Source: Myxococcaceae bacterium (GTDB taxonomy: Bacteria > Myxococcota > Myxococcia > Myxococcales > Myxococcaceae). Taken from it: 43,067 nucleotides of DNA. The stretch covers positions 1-43,067 of the forward strand of contig JAFGNZ010000217.1 of NCBI GenBank assembly GCA_016926755.1, written 5' to 3'. This document shows positions 16,090-23,041 of this stretch, piece by piece. Made by a program: the position numbers and the translations under genes. The notes beneath the pieces were generated by a model. That model made no database searches, was not told where the DNA came from, and worked only from the letters and a program-made list of their open reading frames with translations. Within the stretch, counting starts at the first letter, position 1, and each line of letters begins with the position of its first letter.

Positions 16090-17592
16090 CTAATTTTTCG
16101 GCCAGATCTGTACCCAGTCGTCCTGGATGAGCTTGCCGCCGGTCCGGTCGGTGGTGCCGCTGGCGGAGAAGTTGCGGGGCTCTCGCAGGGCCAGCACGCC
16201 CGCCTCGAGCCAGAAGAGGAGCAGGGCCGCCGTGGCGAGCGCGGGGAGCCGGGTGGCCAGGGTGGGGCGGCGCGAGGCGAGCACCTTCGCGGGCAGCAGC
16301 AGCAGCGGGAGGAGCGCCGGGAAGACGGCCAGCATGCCTCGCGCGTAGCCGAAGAAGGCCAGGGTGATGAGCAGGCGGTGCAGCACCACGAGGGTGAAGA
16401 GGCTGAAGGCCCGGTGGGGCACGCGCAGCGAGAGCACCGCGCCGGCCAGCAGCAGCAGCGCGAGCGGCCACTTGAGCCAGGCGCTCTCCGGGATGAAGAC
16501 ATCCACCGGCGGCCGGGCGCCGCGCAGCCCGGCGGGGAAGTTGGAGGCGCCGAGCCCCAGGCTCAGGCCGTCCAGCCAGCGCGCCAGCTTGGAGAGCCAG
16601 AGGCGAGCCGCGTCGCCGGGGTGCTCGCCCATCCAGCGCAGGCCCTCCGCGTAGCCGTGGAGCAGCAGGTGGCGCTGGGAGGGGTTGGCCACGTCCAGGT
16701 TGCCGTTCGCGCCGAGCTGGTTGACGAGGTCCGGGGTGAAGCCGCCCGTGGCCTGGGCGTTGTTGGCCATGGCGAAGTTGATGGGGCCGTAGACGGTGAC
16801 CAGGGTCAGCTCGGGGAGCGGCTCGAGCTCTGGGTTGCGCGCGTTGAGCTCCTGGAGCACGCGCGCGTTGCGCACGCTCCACGGGGCCAGCACCGCCAGC
16901 GAGACGGCCACCGCCACCGCCCACCGGGCGAGCTGGGGCCGCAGCGGCAACTGGCGATCCCTGTCGAAGGCGACATAGGCCAGGAGGAAGGGCCAGAGGT
17001 AGAGGTGCTCGGCCCGCGTCAGCGAGCCCAGGCCCATGGCGATCCCGAGGAGCACCGCGGCCCTCCACGCCAGCCCGGCCCGGGACTGGAATACCAGCCA
17101 GCACGTGGCGGAGAGGAAGAGCGCGTACAGCACCTCGTTGCTGTACGTGGTGGAGAGGATGATCCAGCCGAAGCTGGCCGCGAAGAGCCCCGCCGCGAGC
17201 AGGCTCCAGGCCGTGCCGAGCACCCGGCGCCACCACCACCAGGAGAACGCCACGGTGGCCGAGTTCAGCACCGCGAGGCTCAGCTTGTAGGGGAAGGCGC
17301 TGTCGCGTGGCTCGCCCAGGAGCTGGTACAGCAGCCCGAGCAGCCCGGGGAACAGCGGTGGATGGTAGGGGAGGGTCGCCTGCGCCGGCCTGTCCCGCAC
17401 CCAGTCCAGGGCGTACGTGTGGAAGAAGCGGGCGTCTCCATAGAAGAAGATGGAGAAGGGCCAGGTGCGGTCCAGCGCGCCTTGGAGGTACAGCAGCCGG
17501 AGCAGGAGGCTGAGCAGGAACGTGCTGGTGACGCCCACCGCCACCGGGTGTCGCGTGCAGAACGCTCGCGCGCTGAGGAGGAGCCGGGGCAT
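16090..17592 (-). CDS. GT39-like (ArnT/PMT-type) membrane glycosyltransferase, first of pair
   Basis: A 500-residue integral membrane protein with about ten or more hydrophobic helices. The N-terminus matches the GT-C fold: a first helix (LSLLLRLLYLQ), then a first extracytoplasmic loop with an acidic residue (Asp53 in YGDARFFHTYA) and YHPPLFPGLL (76-85), the motif typical of GT39/ArnT-like enzymes that use polyprenyl-phosphate sugars. A soluble C-terminal tail ends WVQIWPKN. GGAAGGAG lies upstream; the ATG at 17592 is spaced 11 bases from it, while an in-frame GTG at 17601 is only 2 bases away. It lies 62 bases downstream of a second GT39-like gene on the same strand, probably one transcript. 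The sugar and acceptor are unknown. Confidence 0.75.
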   Translation of the reverse strand: MPRLLLSARAFCTRHPVAVGVTSTFLLSLLLRLLYLQGALDRTWPFSIFFYGDARFFHTYALDWVRDRPAQATLPYHPPLFPGLLGLLYQLLGEPRDSAFPYKLSLAVLNSATVAFSWWWWRRVLGTAWSLLAAGLFAASFGWIILSTTYSNEVLYALFLSATCWLVFQSRAGLAWRAAVLLGIAMGLGSLTRAEHLYLWPFLLAYVAFDRDRQLPLRPQLARWAVAVAVSLAVLAPWSVRNARVLQELNARNPELEPLPELTLVTVYGPINFAMANNAQATGGFTPDLVNQLGANGNLDVANPSQRHLLLHGYAEGLRWMGEHPGDAARLWLSKLARWLDGLSLGLGASNFPAGLRGARPPVDVFIPESAWLKWPLALLLLAGAVLSLRVPHRAFSLFTLVVLHRLLITLAFFGYARGMLAVFPALLPLLLLPAKVLASRRPTLATRLPALATAALLLFWLEAGVLALREPRNFSASGTTDRTGGKLIQDDWVQIWPKN

Positions 17593-17654
17593 GGGAGGCA
17601 CGGCTCCTTCCTACCAGGGCACTGGAGGCCGTTCTACGTCCAGCGCACCACGGC

Positions 17655-19166
17655 TCAGTCGCCGCAGGCCGTGCTCACCACGCCCGCGGGCGCGAGGGCC
17701 CAGCGCCGCTCGGGAGACTCGGCCAGGGCGGGGAAGGGGTGACAGCCCGCCTTGCGCGCTTGCTTCATGTCCACCACCACGGGCTCGCTCGCGGGCCAGG
17801 CGCCCGTCCGCAGCCGCTCCTGGAGGCCCGCGACGTTCGGCACCACGTCGATGGGCCGCTCCAGGTACCAGCTCGCGAAGGGGTAGAAGTTGTAGGCCGA
17901 GACGAGGCGCACGGTGGAGACGGGGTGCTCGTGGAAGAAGTCACGCAGCAGCGCCCCTCGCTCGTTGAGGATGCGCTCGCGCCCGAGCTGATCTCCCGCC
18001 AGCCGGAGGCTCACCACCGCCTGCAGTCCGAGCAGGGCGAGCGCCACCGTGACGCCTCTCGGGCGCCGCTGGCTCAGGGCGGAGAGCGCTCCGGCGATGG
18101 CGAAGGCGGAAGGGAGGATCAGGTTGAAGGCCCAGAAGGGGTGTCGATCCGCGCCCTGGCGGAAGATGAGCAGCATGCCCAGGCCCGGCACGGCGCTCAG
18201 GAGCAGCGCGGGGACGAGCCCTCGCGGGCGCTCCACGAAGGGCAGCCACACCGCCGCCGAGGCGAGCAGCGCGAGCGTGCCCCAGCCGAGCCCCGCGCCG
18301 AGGAAGCCGAGCTGCTTGTGCGCCCAGTCCCACGCCCCGGGCAGGTTGCTCGAGGCGCGATAGCGGAACTGCCAGATCATGGCCTCGGCGCCACCATTGG
18401 CCCACACGAGCCAGGCGGCCACGGCGGCCAGCGTCACGGCGGTCACCAGGCCCGGCGCGAGTGCCTCCCTCCAGGCCGAGGCGCGCCGCCAGGCTCCAGC
18501 GCGCAGCTCCACCCAGGCGATACAGAGCGAGAGCACCGCCGCGCCGAGCACTCCATCCCAGGAGGAGAGCACGAGCGCCGCGAGCACCCCGGGCAACGTC
18601 CACCGCCAGGGCTCACCTCGCAGGGCGCGCCGCAGCACGGCCTCGAGGGCGAGAAGGAACAAGGGCGTGGCCAACGTGAGCGTGGTGAGCAGCCGCCCGT
18701 AGACGAGCACGTAGGGACAGGTGGCGATGGCCGCCGTGGAGAGGAGCGCCAGCGGCTCCGGGACGATCAGCCGCAGCACGCGGAACAACAGCAGCAGGGC
18801 GAGCCCCGCCGAGACGAGCGCCGCGAGCCGAGGCCCCGCCTCGTTCGTGGTGATGAGCTGCACCCCGGCGGAGACCCAGACAGGCAGCGGCGGGTGGTGG
18901 GCGTAGACGCCGACGCGCGGACCGGGCCCGGGGAACGGTGCCACCCTCGCCCCCAGCAGCGCGTCAACGGGGCCCTCCGCCAGCAGGTTGCGCGCTCCCA
19001 GTCCCCAGATGGTGGCGTTGACGCCCTCCTCCGTCTGGCCAAACGGATCGAAGAGCGAGGGGAGCGAGAATCCGAGCGGGAGCGCACAGAGCAGCGCCAG
19101 CGCGAGGGCGCGCCAGCGGGCAGATACAGGCCCGGCGGCCAGCGGGGTGGACTCGGGAGGGTTCAT
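17655..19166 (-). CDS. GT39-like membrane glycosyltransferase, second of pair
   Basis: A 503-residue polytopic membrane protein with the same GT-C layout as its neighbour: helix 1 (ALALALLCALPLGFSL), then a loop with acidic residues (Glu46/Glu47 in GQTEEGVNA) and YAHHPPLPVWVSAG (89-102). Many hydrophobic helices follow, and a soluble C-terminal tail contains YNFYPFASWYLERPIDVVP, which resembles the tails of ArnT-like enzymes. It was not obviously produced by recent duplication with the gene at 16090, since similarity is limited to the motifs. The start has GGAGGGACTCG upstream. It probably transfers a sugar from a lipid carrier on the periplasmic face (family knowledge); its acceptor is unknown. 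Confidence 0.75.
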   Translation of the reverse strand: MNPPESTPLAAGPVSARWRALALALLCALPLGFSLPSLFDPFGQTEEGVNATIWGLGARNLLAEGPVDALLGARVAPFPGPGPRVGVYAHHPPLPVWVSAGVQLITTNEAGPRLAALVSAGLALLLLFRVLRLIVPEPLALLSTAAIATCPYVLVYGRLLTTLTLATPLFLLALEAVLRRALRGEPWRWTLPGVLAALVLSSWDGVLGAAVLSLCIAWVELRAGAWRRASAWREALAPGLVTAVTLAAVAAWLVWANGGAEAMIWQFRYRASSNLPGAWDWAHKQLGFLGAGLGWGTLALLASAAVWLPFVERPRGLVPALLLSAVPGLGMLLIFRQGADRHPFWAFNLILPSAFAIAGALSALSQRRPRGVTVALALLGLQAVVSLRLAGDQLGRERILNERGALLRDFFHEHPVSTVRLVSAYNFYPFASWYLERPIDVVPNVAGLQERLRTGAWPASEPVVVDMKQARKAGCHPFPALAESPERRWALAPAGVVSTACGD

Positions 19167-19233
19167 CGTCGAGTCCCTCCCGTATCGTCTTGGCGCAGGG
19201 CAGGGAAGGGCAACGTGTCCTCAGTCAGATTCG

Positions 19234-19329
19234 GCGGAGGCTGGGCTGGACCTCGAGACGCTCGCCTACGCCGTGGTGGAGCCCGGCGTCACCTACGCCC
19301 AGATGTATGAGGAGCTTCCAGGGTTGGTT
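19234..19329 (+). pseudogene. Remnant of a VAO/4-cresol-dehydrogenase-type FAD oxidase
   Basis: Reading in the frame that later enters the alkyltransferase-like gene, this stretch encodes LETLAYAVVEPGVTYAQMYEEL (described here in part). That closely matches the conserved YALVEPGVTxxxMYxYL segment in the FAD-binding domain of vanillyl-alcohol oxidase and the 4-cresol dehydrogenase flavoprotein. Nothing of the rest of that roughly 500-residue family is visible on either side, and no start codon or ribosome site precedes it. It looks like a decayed gene fragment or a recombination scar. It is short, so chance similarity cannot be excluded. Confidence 0.5.
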
Positions 19330-19413
19330 CACAACCCATCGGGTAGTGTGCTATCCACGCAACCTGTCACCACCCATCCGGAGGAGCCCTCCTCCGAATC
19401 GACAGGAGTCGCC

Positions 19414-19815
19414 ATGCCCCCCCATGAGGAGAGGGACTATTACGAGCGCATCTACAAGGTCGTGAACCAGATCCCCCGAGGCCAGGTGGCCACCTACGGG
19501 GACATCGCCGCCATCGTGGGCGACGGCTGTGACGGGCGTATCGTCGGGCACGCGCTGGGGGCGCTGGGGCCCAACTCGATGAAGGTGGCCTGGCAGCGCG
19601 TGATCGGCCGCAACGGGAAGATCACCACCTCGGGGCTGCATCAGCCCGACAAGCTGGCCGCCGAGGGCGTCAAGTTCGACGAGCGCGGCTGCGTGCTCAT
19701 GGATCAGTTCCACTGGGCCGGACCGAGCGAGGCGTGGGCCCGGGAGAACGGCTTCCAGCTGCTCCCCAAGGGCGGCGCGAGCGACGAGCCGGACAACCAG
19801 CTCAGCCTCTTCTGA
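19414..19815 (+). CDS. Alkyltransferase-like (ATL/MGMT-fold) protein without the reactive Cys
   Basis: A 133-residue protein with the O6-alkylguanine-DNA alkyltransferase DNA-binding fold: YERIYKVVNQIPRGQVATYGDIA (10-32, shown here as a motif in parts), then GRIVGHALGAL and an RVIGRNGKI strand. In methyltransferases the active site is PCHRV. Here it is VAWQRV (59-63 region): Trp60 replaces the Cys and Gln61 the His. Trp at the Cys position is the hallmark of alkyltransferase-like proteins, which bind alkylated guanine and hand it to nucleotide-excision repair (family knowledge). The C-terminal extension GGASDEPDNQLSLF ends in QLSLF, resembling a clamp-binding QLxLF peptide. The ATG has AGGAG six bases upstream. 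Confidence 0.8.
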   Translation: MPPHEERDYYERIYKVVNQIPRGQVATYGDIAAIVGDGCDGRIVGHALGALGPNSMKVAWQRVIGRNGKITTSGLHQPDKLAAEGVKFDERGCVLMDQFHWAGPSEAWARENGFQLLPKGGASDEPDNQLSLF

Positions 19816-19831
19816 CGTGGAAAACCGAGGC

Positions 19832-19853
19832 TCCCACGGGGCGAGCCGTGGGA
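19832..19853 (+). terminator. Hairpin terminator after the alkyltransferase-like gene
   Basis: TCCCACGG and CCGTGGGA form a perfect 8-base stem with a six-base loop. TTCTT follows, and an AAAA stretch precedes it. It begins 16 bases after the stop at 19815 and lies only 10 bases before the start of the LOG-family gene. It is a good candidate for an intrinsic terminator, or for an attenuator of the downstream gene. Confidence 0.55.
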
Positions 19854-19863
19854 TTCTTGGCGC

Positions 19864-21000
19864 ATGACCGAGATCGAAACCCTCGAGGCCTTCGAGCAGC
19901 ACCTGCGCAGCGGGGCGTCGTTCTGCAACGTGGTCATCCAGGGGTTGGACCTGCGGGGCTTCTCCCGGGAGCTCGCCTCCGCCGCGCTGGCGGGCGCTGC
20001 CTTCATGGGCTGCCAGCTCGAGCAGGAGGCCCTGCAGGTCGCGCTGTCACATGGGGCCCTGGTCTTCCCGCCCTTCCTGGGGCTGCCGTACCAGCCCTAT
20101 CGGAGCCAGCTCTACACGCCGGAGGAGCTCTACGCGGGCTTCGAGCCCGCCCGGCCCGAGAGCTACGCCGGGACGCTGGATGCCCGCGTCTACGCCCACT
20201 GGGAAGCGCAGGGCCGGGCCAACCCGCCGTCGATCCTCGAGACGCTGGGGCAGCGGCTCCATGATCACGCCGTCACCGACGCCATGGAGGAGCTGCTCGC
20301 CGGCGAGGGGAAGCCACGCAAGGTGGTGGCCATCATGGGCGGCCACTCCATGCTCCGAGGACAGCCGGACTACCGGACGGTGGCGGTGCTCGCGCGCGAG
20401 CTGACCCGGCGCGGCTTCTTCATGGTGAGCGGCGGCGGCCCGGGCGCGATGGAGGCCACCCACGTGGGGGCGTGGTTCGCCCGGCGGAGCGAGGAGGAGC
20501 TGGATGCGGCGCTCGCCATCCTCGCCAGGGCCCCGAGCTACAAGGATCGGGAGTGGCTGTCTCGCGCCTTCGAGGTGCGCGCGGCGTTCCCGCTCACCGC
20601 GGAAGAGCGCCTCGCGTGCGCCAGCCTGGGCATCCCCACCTGGCACTACGGCCACGAGCCGCCCAACGCCTTCGCCACCCACATCGCCAAGTACTTCGCC
20701 AACAGCGTCCGCGAGGAGGGCCTGCTCACCATCGCCCGAGGCGGCATCATCTACTCACCCGGGAGCGCGGGCACGATCCAGGAGATCTTCCAGGACGCCT
20801 GCCAGAACCACTACAACACCGTGGGCGTGGTCAGCCCCATGATCTTCCTGGGGCGCGAGTTCTGGACGCGCACCCGCCCGATCTACCCGCTGCTGGAGCA
20901 GCTCGCCCGGGGCCAGGAGTACGCGCGCTACCTGCGCATCACGGACTCGCTGGAGGAGATCGTCCAGGCGCTGGAGGCCTATGATCGCGAGCAGCGGTGA
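19864..21000 (+). CDS. LOG-family (lysine decarboxylase-like Rossmann) protein, long form
   Basis: A 378-residue protein whose C-terminal two thirds carry the LOG/TIGR00730 fold: VVAIMGGHSM (154-163), GGGPGAMEATHVGAW (190-204) and PGSAGTIQEIF (299-309), the last matching the family PGGxGTxxE nucleotide/substrate loop. LOG enzymes hydrolyse cytokinin riboside 5'-monophosphates and related nucleotides (family knowledge). The family is usually about 180-200 residues, so this version has a roughly 150-residue N-terminal extension of unclear role. The ribosome site is weak. It ends 21 bases before deoD, suggesting a shared transcript and a role in nucleotide salvage. Confidence 0.8.
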   Translation: MTEIETLEAFEQHLRSGASFCNVVIQGLDLRGFSRELASAALAGAAFMGCQLEQEALQVALSHGALVFPPFLGLPYQPYRSQLYTPEELYAGFEPARPESYAGTLDARVYAHWEAQGRANPPSILETLGQRLHDHAVTDAMEELLAGEGKPRKVVAIMGGHSMLRGQPDYRTVAVLARELTRRGFFMVSGGGPGAMEATHVGAWFARRSEEELDAALAILARAPSYKDREWLSRAFEVRAAFPLTAEERLACASLGIPTWHYGHEPPNAFATHIAKYFANSVREEGLLTIARGGIIYSPGSAGTIQEIFQDACQNHYNTVGVVSPMIFLGREFWTRTRPIYPLLEQLARGQEYARYLRITDSLEEIVQALEAYDREQR

Positions 21001-21021
21001 GGAGCGGTATGGTCCGCGGCC

Positions 21022-21747
21022 ATGCCCACTCCCCACATCTCCGCCGCGCCAGGAGACTTCGCCGAGGTGGTGCTGATGCCCGGCGATCCGCTGCGCGCGC
21101 GCCACATCGCCGAACGCTTCCTGGAGGGTGCGCGCCAGGTCACCGCGGTGCGCAACATGTACGGCTACACGGGCACCTGGCAGGGCCGGAAGCTCTCCGT
21201 GATGGGCCATGGGATGGGCGTTCCCTCCCTGTCCATCTACGCCACCGAGCTGGTGAAGGAGTACGGCGCCCGGGTGCTCATCCGCGTCGGCAGCTGTGGT
21301 GCCATCCGGCGGGACGTACCCATACGCAGCGTCATCGTCGCGCTCGGGGCCGGCACGGACTCGAAGGTCAACCGCATGCGGCTGCTGGACCATGACTTCC
21401 CCGCGGTGGCGGACTTCACCCTGGCCCGCCGGGCGGTGGAGGCGGCCGAGCGCCGCTCCCGCATGGTGCGCGTGGGCTCCGTCTTCTCCACGGACCTCTT
21501 CTACCACCCGCAGCCCCAGCTCCTGGATGTGCTCGAGCGCATGGGCATGCTGGCCGTGGAGATGGAGGTTGCAGGGCTCTACGGCGTGGCCGCGGAGTAC
21601 GGGGCCCGCGCGCTCTCGCTGCTCACCGTGTCGGATCAGCTCCGCCTGGGCGAGTCCCTCTCCCCCGCGGATCGGCAGACGACGTTCGACGAGATGATCG
21701 AGGTGGCGCTGGACGTGGCCGCCGCCGAGAGCAGCCCTGCCACCTGA
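21022..21747 (+). CDS. deoD: Purine nucleoside phosphorylase, DeoD type
   Basis: A 241-residue member of the hexameric NP-I phosphorylases that cleave purine (deoxy)ribonucleosides to base and (deoxy)ribose-1-phosphate. Visible signatures are the N-terminal MPGDPLRA (phosphate-binding Gly-Asp-Pro), [21 protein letters not shown], and the ribose/base-binding [15 protein letters not shown] followed by LTVSD with the catalytic Asp. Length matches the E. coli DeoD type (about 239). It follows the LOG-family gene by 21 bases. It converges tail-to-tail on the nucleotidyltransferase gene with only 3 bases between stops. Confidence 0.92.
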   Translation: MPTPHISAAPGDFAEVVLMPGDPLRARHIAERFLEGARQVTAVRNMYGYTGTWQGRKLSVMGHGMGVPSLSIYATELVKEYGARVLIRVGSCGAIRRDVPIRSVIVALGAGTDSKVNRMRLLDHDFPAVADFTLARRAVEAAERRSRMVRVGSVFSTDLFYHPQPQLLDVLERMGMLAVEMEVAGLYGVAAEYGARALSLLTVSDQLRLGESLSPADRQTTFDEMIEVALDVAAAESSPAT

Positions 21748-21750
21748 GGC

Positions 21751-23031
21751 TCAGGCGGGCTCGCCTGGCGTGTCGCTCCAGGTGTACGCGGGAGCCTCCG
21801 GGGCGTCGCGGCCCCAGGGCCCCGGCTCCTTCAGGATCCAGCGGCGGGCGAGCTCCTCTCCCACGCGGCGCAGCAGCCGGTCGGCCCGAGCGTAGTCCGG
21901 GTGCTCCGGCAGGGGGCTCTTGTCCCTCGCCGCCTCGAGCTCGGGGGCGAGCGCCTCCGCATCTCGGAGCACCTCCTCCAGCGCCACGCGGCCCTGCTTG
22001 ATGTCCAGCAGCCGCTCGCGCAGCGAGCCCGTGGCCTCGAAGACGGGCACGCCGTCACGCAGCCAGCCGGTGGCCAGCGCGATGAGCCGCAGCAGGTTGT
22101 AGGCGTTCTTGGGCCGCAGCTCGCGCGCGTCCGGGGGCCGCCGGCCACCGCCACGCGCATAGCGGGTGAGGGCCGCGAAGTCGTTGGCCTCGATCAGCCC
22201 CTGGTCCGACAGCGAGCGGTAGAGCTGCTTGATGTACGTCTTGGCCGCGAGGAGCCCGTCCTCGGGCGTGGGCGCCTGGCGCGGCGAGCGCTGCGCCAGC
22301 CGGTGGGCCACCTCGTCCAGCTCCGGGGCGGGCTCCTCGCACAGCCAGTCCAGGACGAGATCGCGGTGCTCGGCCAGGCGCTGCGAGCTGGACAGCTTGT
22401 GGAGCTGGCTCAGCGCGTAGCGGCCGAAGCTGCCGAAGATGTTGCGAGACACGAAGGCGTCGCGCTCCGCCAGCAGCCACTCGCCCAGGACGTCCCGGGC
22501 GCGGACGGAGGGCACAAAGAGCAGCTCCAGCGTGTTGGGATCCGCGCGCAGCGCCTGATCGAGGGCCTTGCGGACCTCCCAGTAGGTGGTGCTGCCATCG
22601 GCGCTGACGAGATCCCTTGGCGCCTCGCCCAGCCCCCAGGTCCACGGCAGGGGCAGGGCGAAGATGCCGCGGGAGTCCGTGTCCGAGCCCTCATGGGCCA
22701 GCCCCCAGGCGCGTGAGCCCACCGTCGCCTCGAGCACGACGCACGGCTGGAGGGCCTCCCAGGCGGCGGCCCGGCGCAGGGCGAACTGCACCTGGCCGGG
22801 CTTGCGCGGCACCAGCTCTTCGCGGGCGTACCAGAGCTCGCCCACGCCGGTGATCTGCACGTCGAAGCCGCCCTCGCGTGCGCGGACGATGCGGCCCACC
22901 ATGCCCTGGGGGACGCGGCGCTCCCCGGCCACCCGGGCGACACGGGTGATGACCTCCGTGCCGTGGGGCAGGGGGACGGAGAGCGGATCCACGCTCTCCA
23001 GCCCCTTGATGCGGTGCTGGCCCTGGCTCAT
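21751..23031 (-). CDS. RlaP-like nucleotidyltransferase-fold protein
   Basis: A 426-residue protein. Residues 20-76 look like a small SH3/KOW-type beta-barrel (GTEVITRVARV, MVGRIV, WYAREELVP). From about residue 95 it matches the polymerase-beta-type nucleotidyltransferase family linked to RNA-repair (RlaP, PF10127 as I recall it): VVLEATVGSRAWGLAHEG with GS at 105-106 and metal-binding Asp117 and Asp119 in SDTDSRG. A helical region follows with NTLELLFVPS, KTYIKQLYRSL and RPKNAYNLLRLI. It probably transfers nucleotides to an RNA or protein end, but the target is unknown. The ATG at 23031 lies 10 bases after the upstream lipoprotein stop and has only a weak ribosome site, suggesting translational coupling. 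Confidence 0.8.
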   Translation of the reverse strand: MSQGQHRIKGLESVDPLSVPLPHGTEVITRVARVAGERRVPQGMVGRIVRAREGGFDVQITGVGELWYAREELVPRKPGQVQFALRRAAAWEALQPCVVLEATVGSRAWGLAHEGSDTDSRGIFALPLPWTWGLGEAPRDLVSADGSTTYWEVRKALDQALRADPNTLELLFVPSVRARDVLGEWLLAERDAFVSRNIFGSFGRYALSQLHKLSSSQRLAEHRDLVLDWLCEEPAPELDEVAHRLAQRSPRQAPTPEDGLLAAKTYIKQLYRSLSDQGLIEANDFAALTRYARGGGRRPPDARELRPKNAYNLLRLIALATGWLRDGVPVFEATGSLRERLLDIKQGRVALEEVLRDAEALAPELEAARDKSPLPEHPDYARADRLLRRVGEELARRWILKEPGPWGRDAPEAPAYTWSDTPGEPA

Positions 23032-23041
23032 GGACCCGGGA

